A stretch of 64,000 nt of DNA from Geobacter sp. DSM 9736 (lineage in GTDB: Bacteria > Desulfobacterota > Desulfuromonadia > Geobacterales > Geobacteraceae), in NCBI RefSeq assembly GCF_900187405.1, contig NZ_LT896716.1, positions 3,286,753 through 3,350,752 of the forward strand, in the 5' to 3' direction. A model generated the notes under the pieces. That model was not told the origin of the DNA, searched no databases, and saw only the letters and a program-made list of their open reading frames with translations. Shown one piece after another: positions 36,638 through 45,469 of this stretch (position 1 is the stretch's first letter; the number at the start of each line of letters is the position of its first letter). The position numbers and the translations under genes were made by a program.

Positions 36638-37642
36638 CTATATCCTGAAGCCCTCAATTTCCCTGTCACCGAAGGTGTTGCAGATCATAAAAGAAGATCG
36701 TTCTTCCCCCCTGGCGGTCAGTATCTTACATTCTTGTCCGGGCTCAGCCTTGGTGTACCTGAGGATAACGCGCCCGGCTGTCTGAAGTAGACTCTCTGAA
36801 ACCTCACCCATGACAACTCCGAGTGGGCTGCTCCCGTCGAGCCACCGAAGGGTGGCTTCCCCATTCTGCACAGATCTATCGAGAAGCTCATTCTCAGCCT
36901 CATTACGTCCAACTAGCAGCTTCGTATTGCTGCCGATACGGAAATGACGTCCGACCTTGAGAAGGCGGAAGTCGCGCAGGTTAAGATTATCAGTATGATC
37001 AAAGATGTCTCTTATTTTTGAGACAAAAGAGAGCTCGGTGAGAAGGCATCCTCCTGCAGGACAGGGGTAATTCGTAACGTCCAGTTCTTCGGCCAGCTGC
37101 ATCTGCTCTTTTCGAGAACGTCCCTGAATGGCAAGCAGCTTTTCCCGGTCAACCCACCCTTCCAACTCGGGAAGGGTCGGCTCGAAATGTTTGGCAGATA
37201 GAGGCCGGAGCAAGAGGCCTTCGAGTCCGCTCTCCCTTTCGATAATCCGCAAAGTCTCCCGCCGCTGGCTCATGGGGCGCTGGCCCAGTACTTCACCTGT
37301 AATGACGAAGTCAGCACCACTCTCAGCCATATACTCGCGAGCTTTCCTGAGGAGAAAGATGCGGCAGTCTACGCAGGGATTCATTCCTTTCCCGTAACCG
37401 TGACGTGGATTCCGAACGACCTCAAGATAGTCGATACCCTTGTTCATAACCTTTATTGGAATGCCGAACTCCTCGGCAACCCGGACGGCTTCTGATTTAC
37501 ATCCGGCATTTTTTCCTGTGCAGGTGCAGAAGGGGGAGGTGAAGTTGAGGGCTTCGACCGAGATCCCTTGTTCGAGCATGACCTTCACTGCAAGAGTCGA
37601 ATCGAGGCCACCGGAGAGGAGGGCGAGGGCTTTGCGCTTCAT
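36638..37642 (-). CDS. PP-loop ATP pyrophosphatase of the ThiI/MnmA type, Cys-rich
   Basis: Start placed at ATG 37642 (MKRKALALLSGGLDS), with AGGAG in front; the longer open frame is not supported. The 334-residue product has the PP-loop SGGLDSTLAVK and cysteine groups CTCTGKNAGC (residues ~33-42), NPCVDCR and YPCPAGGC. The segment GADFVITGEVLGQRPMSQR resembles tRNA thiolases. The C-terminal third, ending in the frame of VGRNEAENELLDR and ILRYTKAEPGQ, resembles a separate RNA-binding-like module. Most likely it thiolates tRNA or handles a sulfur carrier, possibly with a Fe-S cluster bound by the Cys. Its 3' end meets the HD-GYP gene with one base between. Confidence 0.8.
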   Translation of the reverse strand: MKRKALALLSGGLDSTLAVKVMLEQGISVEALNFTSPFCTCTGKNAGCKSEAVRVAEEFGIPIKVMNKGIDYLEVVRNPRHGYGKGMNPCVDCRIFLLRKAREYMAESGADFVITGEVLGQRPMSQRRETLRIIERESGLEGLLLRPLSAKHFEPTLPELEGWVDREKLLAIQGRSRKEQMQLAEELDVTNYPCPAGGCLLTELSFVSKIRDIFDHTDNLNLRDFRLLKVGRHFRIGSNTKLLVGRNEAENELLDRSVQNGEATLRWLDGSSPLGVVMGEVSESLLQTAGRVILRYTKAEPGQECKILTARGEERSSFMICNTFGDREIEGFRI

Positions 37643-37839
37643 AATTGGCTCCTGTGGGACCATGGCGGATTGAGTAGAACGCTTTGCCACGGGACCGATA
37701 TTGTCGCAGAAACATATCATAGCCGGTTGTCTAAGAGAACCAGATTCTGTTTCAGTAAGGGAGGAAAGGAGCCGAAGCGAAGGGAAGAAGAATATGGAAA
37801 TAGCTGAGGTATTTGACGGTGGTAAAGGAGAGAGCTTAT

Positions 37840-38922
37840 ATGGCACGTATAGACGCATTGTTTCGGATGATGAAGGAGCAGGGAGCTTCCGACCTGCACC
37901 TTTCCACCGGTTCTCCCCCTATTTTCCGGCTTCATGGGGAGATGGAGCGGCTGAACTTCAAAGCGCTGTCTCATGACGAGCTAAAATCGATTCTTTACGA
38001 AATCTTGACCGAGAAGCAGAAGGAAGAGTTCGAAAAAAAAAATGATTTGGATTTTGCCTACTCCGTGGAGGGCTTGGCCCGGTTCCGCGGTAACCTTTTA
38101 ATGCAGCACAGAGGAGTAGCAGCAGTATTCCGGATCATTCCGAGCAAGATACTGTCAGCGGACGACCTGGGGCTTCCGGAGGGGGTCCGGAAGTTGACAA
38201 TGCTGAAGAAAGGGCTCGTTCTGGTTACGGGGCCTACAGGATCAGGAAAATCGACTACGCTGGCCGCGATGATCGACCTGATCAACTCAACTCGCAAGGA
38301 GCATATATTGACGCTGGAGGACCCGCTGGAGTTTGTGCATGAAAACAAGATGTCGTTGTTCAACCAGCGGCAGATCGGAGAACATTCCGAGAGCTTTGCT
38401 TCGGCACTCCGTGCGGCGTTGCGTGAAGACCCGGATGTGATTCTGGTCGGTGAAATGCGGGATCTTGAGACTATCAGCTTGGCGATGAGTGCTGCGGAGA
38501 CGGGGCATCTCGTATTCGGTACCCTCCATACCAATTCGGCAGCAAAAACCATCGATCGGATAATCGATGTATTTCCCAAGGATGCACAGGAGCAGGTGAG
38601 GGCGATGCTTTCAGAATCGCTGAAGGGGGTTATCTGTCAGCAGCTGCTACGAACGGCAGATGGCAAGGGGAGAGTTGCTGCTCTGGAGATAATGATTGGG
38701 ACTCCTGCAATAGGAAATCTGATACGAGAGGGTAAAACGTTCCAGATCCCCTCCATCATGCAGACAGCCAGAAAGGACGGAATGCAACTCGTGGATCAGC
38801 ATCTCCTCGACCTTGTGAAGGCAAACAAGGTTGCGCCGGAGGAGGCATATCGCTGTGCCATGGATAAAAAACAGTTCGAGCAGTACCTTTCACCTGCAGC
38901 ACCCTCAGGCGAAGTGCGATAA
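37840..38922 (+). CDS. pilT: Type IV pilus retraction ATPase PilT
   Basis: ATG 37840 was chosen because AAAGGAG lies at 37824-37830. The 360-residue product has the PilT PAS-like N-terminus (DALFRMMKEQGASDLHLSTG), Walker A GPTGSGKSTT, Asp box LTLEDPLEF, Walker B VILVGEMRD, His box TGHLVFGTLHTNSA and the PilT-typical C-terminal motif seen here as IGNLIREGK. It powers pilus retraction from the cytoplasmic face. No other pilus gene is next to it, which is common for extra pilT copies. Its terminator may be shared with the tRNA hairpin downstream. Confidence 0.93.
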   Translation: MARIDALFRMMKEQGASDLHLSTGSPPIFRLHGEMERLNFKALSHDELKSILYEILTEKQKEEFEKKNDLDFAYSVEGLARFRGNLLMQHRGVAAVFRIIPSKILSADDLGLPEGVRKLTMLKKGLVLVTGPTGSGKSTTLAAMIDLINSTRKEHILTLEDPLEFVHENKMSLFNQRQIGEHSESFASALRAALREDPDVILVGEMRDLETISLAMSAAETGHLVFGTLHTNSAAKTIDRIIDVFPKDAQEQVRAMLSESLKGVICQQLLRTADGKGRVAALEIMIGTPAIGNLIREGKTFQIPSIMQTARKDGMQLVDQHLLDLVKANKVAPEEAYRCAMDKKQFEQYLSPAAPSGEVR

Positions 38923-38950
38923 GCTGGTGAGGCCAGGGCGGCGAATATCC

Positions 38951-38985
38951 AAAAAAGAAAGGGTTACAGCTAAAGCCGTAACCCT
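38951..38985 (-). terminator. Terminator of the tRNA-Pro gene
   Basis: On the minus strand AGGGTTACGGC and GCTGTAACCCT form an 11-bp stem with one mismatch around a TTTA loop (plus-strand 38960-38985), followed by TTCTTTTTT. It may also slow transcription coming from pilT. Confidence 0.85.
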
Positions 38986-38995
38986 CTCGAAATTC

Positions 38996-39072
38996 TGGTC
39001 GGGATGAGACGATTCGAACGTCCGACCCCCTGCTCCCGAAGCAGGTGCGCTACCAGGCTGCGCTACATCCCG
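38996..39072 (-). tRNA. tRNA-Pro (anticodon CGG)
   Basis: Read on the minus strand, the 77-base gene starts CGGGATGTAGCGCAGCCTGG, has the anticodon loop TTCGGGA between CCTGC and GCAGG, a T arm with GTTCGAATC, acceptor pairing CGGGATG/CATCCCG, discriminator A and an encoded CCA (38996-38998). The anticodon CGG reads CCG proline codons, which are frequent in this GC-rich genome. It is transcribed alone from a strong promoter and ends in a hairpin. Confidence 0.97.
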
Positions 39073-39081
39073 ACATCGACT

Positions 39082-39110
39082 TATATAGCTTTTCCCCCTC
39101 TCTTTGTCAA
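39082..39110 (-). promoter_or_regulatory. Promoter of tRNA-Pro
   Basis: On the minus strand TTGACA, a 17-base spacer and TATATA end ten bases before the tRNA 5' end. Both hexamers are near consensus. A short G/C-rich stretch between -10 and the tRNA could be a stringent-response discriminator. Confidence 0.85.
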
Positions 39111-39210
39111 ACACTTTCCCAGTCATTTCCCCCATAAAACAATTGTCATGCAGCCGGTGAAGTGTTAAAAAATAAAGTTTCCGTTCCGAGGAGCCAAGAG
39201 GTGATAAGGC

Positions 39211-40617
39211 GTGCCAATTCATGACTTGCATGAATTTTTGGGTATCCTTGAGGAGCTGGAGGAGCTCCACAGGGTGCGGGTTGAGGTGGATCCCGTTCTG
39301 GAAATATCATCTATCACTGCGAGGGTGAGCGGGCAGGAGGGCGGGGGGAAGGCCCTCCTATTCGAACGGGTAGCAGGTTCGCCGTTTCAGCTCGTGACCA
39401 ACATATTCGGGTCGCCGCGAAGGATGGCTCTTTCCCTGTCGGTTAAGAATATCGTTGATGTCCAACGACGCATGGAGGTTCTCCTGGCGGGTGGTGACCC
39501 CTGGCGAAAAGGCCTTGTGTCCTTTCATCCGGTAGAGAAGGCGGGTTGTATATGTCAGGAAGTCTGGGAGGGCCCCTCTGCGCTGAACAGCTACCCTTTC
39601 CTAAAGAACTGGCCGGCGGATGGGGCCGGAGGCGGGGGCGGTCGTTTTATCACACTACCACTCGTCATTACCCGTGATCCCGATGATGGCACCATCAACT
39701 GCGGCATGTATCGGACCGAGCTGTTCGACGATCGTACCTGCGGCATTCACTGGCGACCGGGAAGCGGAGGAGCCGCTCATTACCGGAAGTACGCATCTCG
39801 TGGGCTCCGGACTCCGGTAGCCGTAGTTGTCGGGGGAGACCCGGCTGCTGTTGTTGCAGCATCACTGCCTCTTCCCGAAGAAGTAGATGAGCTTGCCTTT
39901 GCAGGCTTTCTGCGCGGAGAGCCGCTCGATGTTGCACGCTGTAGGACTTCCGATCTTGTTGTGCCCGCTGCAGCCGAGATGGTGATCGAAGGCTACCTAG
40001 AGCCGGGGGAGGCGCGGCAGGGGGGACTTTTCGGGAATCATACGGGGTTCTACGCTTCAGCCGGCGAAGTTCCAGTTTTGAGAGTTCTTTCCATTTCCAG
40101 AAGAGATGCACCGATCTTTCCTGCGACGGTTGTAGGAAGACCACCCATGGAAGATTGCCACATGGCGAAGGTCATGGAGAGGATCATGCTGCCCCTGACC
40201 CGATGGCACCTCCCCGAAATTGAGGAGATAAATCTTTTGACGGAGGGAATATTTCATGGCTGTGCCGTCATATCCATCAAGAAAACTGATCCCGGGCAGG
40301 GGTTGCGGGTAATTGAGAAACTTAAGACGGATGGGTGGCTGAAGGGCTCACGACTTCTCGTGGTTGTGGACGCTGATGTCGATCCTCACAATCTGTCGAT
40401 TTCTTCATGGCGCGTGTTCAATAACGTTAACTGGAGCCGCGATACCATTACATATAGCACCCCGGTCTACGGGTCATTACCGCATGGTGGTTGTTTCGGC
40501 ATCGATGCCACCCGAAAATTTGTCGAGGAGATCGGCTCGCGGTGGCCAGAGGAGATCGGAATGCCGGTAGCGGTAGAGGAAATGGTCACCCGTAGATGGC
40601 GTGAATACGGATTGTAG
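39211..40617 (+). CDS. UbiD-family decarboxylase (probable menaquinone-pathway MqnL)
   Basis: A 468-residue protein with a GTG start. The UbiD fold is recognised by the N-terminal EFLGILEELEELHRVRVEVD, RMALSLSVKN, YRKYASRGLRTPVAVVVGGDPA, the prenylated-FMN site region EMVIEGYLEPGEARQGGLFG with NHTGFYA, and VDADVDPHNLS. UbiD enzymes decarboxylate aromatic acids with prenylated FMN supplied by UbiX, whose gene is two positions downstream. In a cluster with ubiA and mqnE-mqnC the substrate is most likely a prenylated 6-naphthoate of the futalosine pathway; that role is inferred from context. Confidence 0.9.
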   Translation: MPIHDLHEFLGILEELEELHRVRVEVDPVLEISSITARVSGQEGGGKALLFERVAGSPFQLVTNIFGSPRRMALSLSVKNIVDVQRRMEVLLAGGDPWRKGLVSFHPVEKAGCICQEVWEGPSALNSYPFLKNWPADGAGGGGGRFITLPLVITRDPDDGTINCGMYRTELFDDRTCGIHWRPGSGGAAHYRKYASRGLRTPVAVVVGGDPAAVVAASLPLPEEVDELAFAGFLRGEPLDVARCRTSDLVVPAAAEMVIEGYLEPGEARQGGLFGNHTGFYASAGEVPVLRVLSISRRDAPIFPATVVGRPPMEDCHMAKVMERIMLPLTRWHLPEIEEINLLTEGIFHGCAVISIKKTDPGQGLRVIEKLKTDGWLKGSRLLVVVDADVDPHNLSISSWRVFNNVNWSRDTITYSTPVYGSLPHGGCFGIDATRKFVEEIGSRWPEEIGMPVAVEEMVTRRWREYGL

Positions 40618-40646
40618 CTGTGAAAATTGGTGTGTGAGGTGCAGTG

Positions 40647-41543
40647 ATGGACATTCAGGAGAACATAGAAATGGGCGCACTGGCCAGAATCAGAATTTTC
40701 CTGGAGATGATCAAGTTTAGCCACACCGTCTTCGCTCTTCCCTTTGCATTTACTGCAGCGCTGCTCGCTGCCAACGGACTACCCACTGGTTATCAGACCT
40801 TCTGGATTATTATGGCGATGGTCGGAGCACGCACCGCCGCCATGGGACTGAACCGGATAATCGATGCGGAGATAGATGCAGAGAATCCTCGTACCTGCGG
40901 GCGAGCCATACCTGCTGGACTCCTTGGGAAGGGGACGGTTTTGTTATTCATCGCTCTATCGACAATGCTCCTTCTCTACGCCGCCTACCGGCTCAACCCG
41001 CTCTGTCTGTATCTTTCACCAGTCGCTCTCGGTTTTCTCCTGCTCTATTCTTATTGCAAGCGCTTCACTTCCCTTGCCCACGTGGTGCTCGGCATATGTC
41101 TCGCCGGAGCTCCACTCGGGGCATGGATCGCAATTAAGGGAGACATCGGACTGCCAGCGCTGCTCCTTGGAGTTGCAGTTCTTTTCTGGGTAGCGGGCTT
41201 CGACATCTTGTACGCCCTTCAGGATGTGGAATTCGACAGGGGCAAAGGGCTTCATTCTATTCCAGTCAAGTTCGGAGTGCACGGCTCTCTCTGGCTTGCG
41301 CGACTCTTTCACCTGTCGATGCTGGGGGCACTCGCAGCTTTGCTGATAACTTCCGGGCTCGGGTGGATATTCGGCTTCGGCTTGGCTGTTACAGCCGGGA
41401 TGCTCGGGTATGAGCACTGGCTTCTACGAAGAGGGGACCTTGCAAAACTCGATGCTGCCTTTTTCAACATGAACGGTTACATAAGTATCACGATCTTCCT
41501 CTTTACCCTGGCTGAAGTGGTAGTGGGTAGAGGCGGGGCATGA
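40647..41543 (+). CDS. UbiA-family prenyltransferase (probable menaquinone-pathway MqnP)
   Basis: A 298-residue integral membrane enzyme with about nine hydrophobic segments. The two Asp-rich motifs of the UbiA family are present: NRIIDAEIDAENPRT and DILYALQDVEFDRGKG. ATG 40647 is preferred; a GTG one codon earlier is possible. It should attach a polyprenyl chain to a naphthoate acceptor. It stands between the ubiD- and ubiX-like genes and overlaps the latter (ATGATG), so the three are surely coupled. 4-Hydroxybenzoate for ubiquinone is a less likely acceptor in this setting. Confidence 0.9.
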   Translation: MDIQENIEMGALARIRIFLEMIKFSHTVFALPFAFTAALLAANGLPTGYQTFWIIMAMVGARTAAMGLNRIIDAEIDAENPRTCGRAIPAGLLGKGTVLLFIALSTMLLLYAAYRLNPLCLYLSPVALGFLLLYSYCKRFTSLAHVVLGICLAGAPLGAWIAIKGDIGLPALLLGVAVLFWVAGFDILYALQDVEFDRGKGLHSIPVKFGVHGSLWLARLFHLSMLGALAALLITSGLGWIFGFGLAVTAGMLGYEHWLLRRGDLAKLDAAFFNMNGYISITIFLFTLAEVVVGRGGA

Positions 41544-42157
41544 TGCTCAGGTTAGTTCTAGGCATAACTGGGGCGTCTGGCGGTATTTACGGGATAAGGC
41601 TTGCCCAGGAGGTTTTGCGGGCAGGCATACATCTGAGCCTGCTTATCAGCCGGGCTGGGCTTCTCGTGCTCAACGAGGAATGTGGAATGGATCTGGACAT
41701 CGATTCTTCGGCAGGGGTGCGTCAACGGCTGTACGAATATTTAGATGTGGATGCCGAACGCCTTGTGCTCTACGAAGAGAGCGATCTCCTTGCGCCCATT
41801 GCCAGTGGTTCGTCAGCTCCTGATGCAATGGTGGTCTGTCCTGCCAGTATGGGTACTGTTGCCAGGATTGCGTGCGGCGTATCTTCGAATCTACTCGAAC
41901 GCTGTGCCGACGTGATGCTGAAGGAACGCCGCCCGCTAGTGCTCGTTCCGCGCGAGACTCCTTTCAGCCCGATTCATCTGGAAAACCTGCTTAGGGTGGC
42001 ACGTGCCGGTGGTATCATCCTCCCAGCGATGCCCGCTTTTTATCATCACCCTGCAACAGTGGATGACATCACTGACTTTGTAGTCGGTAAGATACTCGAT
42101 TCGCTAGGAATTGATCACTCTCTTTTCCGCAGGTGGAGGGGAGAGGATGGTGACTGA
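41540..42157 (+). CDS. ubiX: UbiX-type flavin prenyltransferase
   Basis: A 205-residue flavoprotein. The N-terminal GITGASGGIYGIRLA and SSAPDAMVVCPASMGTVARI, the phosphate-binding ERCADVMLKERRPLVLVPRETPFS and IILPAMPAFYHHPATVDDITDFVVG are diagnostic. It makes prenylated FMN from FMNH2 and dimethylallyl phosphate for UbiD-type decarboxylases. It may begin at either of two adjacent ATGs (41540, 41543). The 3' end overlaps mqnE by 11 bases. Confidence 0.95.
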   Translation: MMLRLVLGITGASGGIYGIRLAQEVLRAGIHLSLLISRAGLLVLNEECGMDLDIDSSAGVRQRLYEYLDVDAERLVLYEESDLLAPIASGSSAPDAMVVCPASMGTVARIACGVSSNLLERCADVMLKERRPLVLVPRETPFSPIHLENLLRVARAGGIILPAMPAFYHHPATVDDITDFVVGKILDSLGIDHSLFRRWRGEDGD

Positions 42158-43256
42158 CATGCTCGATAGTATATGCCGGAAGGTCGACGATGGGGAACGG
42201 ATTACGGAGGAAGAGGCCCTTTTCCTCTACCGTACTAAGGATCTGCTGGCCATCGGTGAACTCGCCGCCAAAATTAATGAGCGAAAGAATGGCAAGTGTG
42301 TTTCTTTTAACGTTAACAGGCATATCAACTACACCAACGTCTGTGTCAATCGCTGCAAGTTCTGTGCGTTTTTCCGGGCCCCCGGTGAACCCGGCGCGTA
42401 TACCTACAGCCTTGAGGAGATCAGGAGCCGCGCACAGGAAGCCATGCACCAGGGGGCGACGGAAATTCACATTGTAGGTGGATTGCACCCCGACCTCCCC
42501 TTTGAGTTTTATCTGGAGATGTTGGCAAGCGTGAAGAGCCTGTCTCCTGATCTGCATGTCAAGGCGTTCACCGCGGTCGAAATAGAGTACCTTTCCAGGC
42601 TTGCGCGGTTGTCGGTGCCTGATACACTGCGTTGTCTCAAAGAAGCTGGACTAGGCTCCCTTCCTGGGGGAGGTGCTGAAATTCTCGGGGACCGGGTTCG
42701 CCAGCAAATATGCCCTGAGAAGATTTCTGGAGAGCATTGGCTGATGATCATGGAAGAGGTTCATCGTGCCGGTCTGAAATCGAATGCTACGATGCTCTAT
42801 GGACACGTCGAATCTTTTGAGGACAGGGTGGAGCATATGCGTCTTCTCCGTGACCTCCAGGACAGGACAGGAGGCTTCCAGGTGTTCATCCCGCTGGCGT
42901 TTCAGCCCGAAAATTCAGCACTCACCATTTCGGGGGTAAGGAAAACCTCCGGGGTTGATGACTTGAAGACGCTTGCCATTGCTCGCATCTATCTCGATAA
43001 TTTCACGCATATTAAAGCGTACTGGATAATGCTCGGTGAAAAAATTGCCCAGGTTTCCCTTTCTTTCGGAGTCAATGATCTGGATGGTACGGTAGTTGAG
43101 GAAAAAATAGGCCACGATGCAGGAGCGGCATCGCCCCAATGCATGAGCAGGGAAGATATCATCGTCATGATCAGCAAGGCAGGTAAGATACCTGTTGAGC
43201 GGGACACGCTATATAACGCATTGCGAGTATACGGGACGGAAGAGCAGATACAATGA
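42147..43256 (+). CDS. mqnE: Aminofutalosine synthase
   Basis: Start set at ATG 42147 behind GGAGGGGAGAGG. The 369-residue radical SAM enzyme has the cluster-binding CVNRCKFCAF (CxxxCxxC), the MqnE-specific IHIVGGLHPDLPFEFY and KAFTAVEIEYLSRLA, and GGGAEILGDRVRQQICP. It condenses 3-(1-carboxyvinyl)oxybenzoate with SAM to aminofutalosine, an early step of futalosine-type menaquinone synthesis. It overlaps both ubiX and mqnC (ATGA), showing a tight operon. The earlier partner mqnA and the hydrolase genes are not in the window. Confidence 0.93.
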   Translation: MVTDMLDSICRKVDDGERITEEEALFLYRTKDLLAIGELAAKINERKNGKCVSFNVNRHINYTNVCVNRCKFCAFFRAPGEPGAYTYSLEEIRSRAQEAMHQGATEIHIVGGLHPDLPFEFYLEMLASVKSLSPDLHVKAFTAVEIEYLSRLARLSVPDTLRCLKEAGLGSLPGGGAEILGDRVRQQICPEKISGEHWLMIMEEVHRAGLKSNATMLYGHVESFEDRVEHMRLLRDLQDRTGGFQVFIPLAFQPENSALTISGVRKTSGVDDLKTLAIARIYLDNFTHIKAYWIMLGEKIAQVSLSFGVNDLDGTVVEEKIGHDAGAASPQCMSREDIIVMISKAGKIPVERDTLYNALRVYGTEEQIQ

Positions 43257-44317
43257 CGGTGGATCTTATTACAAAAATCAGTGAAGGGGCTCGCATCGAA
43301 AGAGCAGAGGCCCTTGCTCTGCTTGAGAGTGCCGATCTTTTGCCTCTGGGGCGTCTTGCTGCGGATATTCGCTGGCGACTGCACCCGGAACCCGTCGTCA
43401 CGTTCGTAGTCGATCGTAATGTCAATTATACCAACATCTGCGAATCGAAGTGCTCCTTCTGCGCTTTTTACCGGGAGCCCGGGGCAGCTGACGGCTTCCT
43501 GCTTGACGAGGAGGAGATCTTTTCCAAGATAGCGGAGCTGGTAGCGCAGGGTGGAACCCAGCTTCTTATGCAGGGAGGCTTGCATCCATCTCTCAAAATC
43601 GAGTTTTTTGAGACTCTCTTTCGTGAAATAAAACAAAGATTTCCCTCGGTCCAGAACCACTCTCTTTCACCCGCTGAAATAACGCATATCGCAGGTAATT
43701 CAGGTCTGACAGTGGCGGAAGCAATTACACGCCTCAAGTCTGCCGGTCTGGATTCACTCCCCGGAGGAGGGGCTGAAATTCTCGTTGACAGTATCCGTCA
43801 GGAGATTTCACCAAAGAAGATCGGATGGGGAGGCTGGGCGGCGGTTATGCGGGAAGCTGCTCGGCTTGGTATGCCGACAACTGCAACCATGATGTTCGGG
43901 AGCCGGGAGAAGGCCGTCGATATCGTAGAGCATCTTTTCCGTATTCGTGAGCTTCAAGACGAGGGGGGGTCGTTTACGGCGTTCATCCCCTGGACCTACC
44001 AGCCAGGAAATACCGAGCTTGGCGGAAAGACTGCCAGCGGGATCGAATACCTGAAAGTCCTGGCGCTGTCGCGGATTGTTCTCGACAATATTCCCAATAT
44101 CCAGGCGAGTTGGGTAACTCAAGGGGCTAAAATGGCCCAGGTTGCCCTGTTTTTTGGAGCAAATGACCTGGGTGGAACGATGTTGGAAGAAAACGTTGTC
44201 GCAGCAGCGGGATGCCGTTTCCGTATGAGTATGGAGGAAATGGTTGCACTTATACAGGGAGCCGGACTCAAGGCGGCTCAGCGGTCCACCCTGTATACCA
44301 TCTTGCGGTACAGTTGA
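43253..44317 (+). CDS. mqnC: Cyclic dehypoxanthine futalosine synthase
   Basis: A 354-residue radical SAM enzyme, paralogous to mqnE, with CESKCSFCAFY, the MqnC-type LLMQGGLHPSLKIEFF and HSLSPAEITHIA, and SLPGGGAEILVDSIRQ. It cyclises dehypoxanthine futalosine. It starts inside the mqnE stop codon. The last gene of the menaquinone set; rnd starts 11 bases later with a GTG. Having both radical SAM enzymes side by side matches Geobacter-type and other deltaproteobacterial genomes. Confidence 0.93.
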   Translation: MTVDLITKISEGARIERAEALALLESADLLPLGRLAADIRWRLHPEPVVTFVVDRNVNYTNICESKCSFCAFYREPGAADGFLLDEEEIFSKIAELVAQGGTQLLMQGGLHPSLKIEFFETLFREIKQRFPSVQNHSLSPAEITHIAGNSGLTVAEAITRLKSAGLDSLPGGGAEILVDSIRQEISPKKIGWGGWAAVMREAARLGMPTTATMMFGSREKAVDIVEHLFRIRELQDEGGSFTAFIPWTYQPGNTELGGKTASGIEYLKVLALSRIVLDNIPNIQASWVTQGAKMAQVALFFGANDLGGTMLEENVVAAAGCRFRMSMEEMVALIQGAGLKAAQRSTLYTILRYS

Positions 44318-44328
44318 AAGAGGCGCAT

Positions 44329-45468
44329 GTGACGAGGCAAAAACCGGAATTCATTACTACCTCTCATTCCTTGGAGCAGCTGGTGGCTAGATTATGCCAG
44401 GAGCGAGTGCTGGCGTGCGATCTTGAAGGAGATTCGCTCCATCATTACCAGGAACGTGTATGCCTCATCCAGCTTTCGACGGGTGAGGGTTCTTTTCTTG
44501 TAGATCCTCTTGCTATTGACGATATGTCTCCCCTTGCGCCCCTTATGGCCGATCCGTCCATCAAGAAGGTTTTTCACGGGGCAGATTACGACATACGTTC
44601 TCTTCACCGCGATTTCGGCATCGAAGTATGCAATCTTTTCGATAGTATGATCGCATGCCAGCTGCTTGGAGAAAAAGAGGTGGGGCTGGCTGCGGTACTC
44701 AAAAAGAGGTTTGGCGTTGAACTCGACAAGAAGTTCCAAAAAGCCGACTGGAGCAGAAGGCCTCTTTCCGAAGGGATGATTGATTACGCAATCAGGGACA
44801 CCATCCTTCTCATAGAGCTTTACCGCCAACTGGAGCGGGAGCTGGCAGCCCGAGGGAGGCTTGCCTGGTTGGAAGAAGAGTGTGAGCTCCTTTCGCGAGT
44901 CAGGGCGACCGGGCGGAACGAGGAGCCCCTTTTCTCCAGGTTCAAAGGAGCCGCAAGAATGGATGGCCGGACGCTTGCTGTGCTTGAGGAGCTGTTGCGA
45001 TTTCGGGACGAGAAAGCGCGCATCAGGGATGTTCCACCTTTCAAAGTGCTAGGGAATGAACAGGTGCGGGCCCTTGCCGAGAAGAAACCGCACAAGCCAG
45101 CCGATTTGCAGTCTGTTCCTGGTATGCCCGCAGCTGTTGCCGAACGTTACTGCAAAGAAATTCTAGCGGCGGTCGCCCGGGGAATAGCAACGCCTGCGGA
45201 ACAGCTTCCGCGGTTTCCACGGCTCGAACGTGTAGCACGTGATCCCAAGCAGGAAGGGCGGTTAAAAATACTGAAGCGTTGGCGAGAAAAAAAGGCGGAA
45301 GTCCTAGGGATGGAAGCGGGGATACTTGCCAATAACAACCTTCTTGAGGGACTTGCTGAAGCTGTTCCATTTTCCCTTGAACAGCTCGATCTGGTATGCC
45401 ACATGAAGAAATGGCAAAAGCGGGAATTCGGAGCCGAAATTATTTCAATCCTGGCACGAGGCGATTAG
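44329..45468 (+). CDS. rnd: Ribonuclease D
   Basis: Start placed at GTG 44329 with GAAAGAGG eight to twelve bases before; the longer open frame overlaps mqnC heavily. The 379-residue product has the DEDD exonuclease motifs: Asp and Glu in ACDLEGDSL, Asp in HGADYDIRSL, Tyr and Asp in DYAIRDTILL. The HRDC domain follows (LAVLEELLRFRDEKARIRD, LAEKKPHKPADLQSVPGMP). A further C-terminal helical repeat ends the protein. It trims the 3' ends of stable RNA precursors such as tRNA. Whether it is cotranscribed with the quinone genes is not decided by the sequence, but the spacing suggests it. Confidence 0.93.
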   Translation: MTRQKPEFITTSHSLEQLVARLCQERVLACDLEGDSLHHYQERVCLIQLSTGEGSFLVDPLAIDDMSPLAPLMADPSIKKVFHGADYDIRSLHRDFGIEVCNLFDSMIACQLLGEKEVGLAAVLKKRFGVELDKKFQKADWSRRPLSEGMIDYAIRDTILLIELYRQLERELAARGRLAWLEEECELLSRVRATGRNEEPLFSRFKGAARMDGRTLAVLEELLRFRDEKARIRDVPPFKVLGNEQVRALAEKKPHKPADLQSVPGMPAAVAERYCKEILAAVARGIATPAEQLPRFPRLERVARDPKQEGRLKILKRWREKKAEVLGMEAGILANNNLLEGLAEAVPFSLEQLDLVCHMKKWQKREFGAEIISILARGD

Positions 45469-45469
45469 A

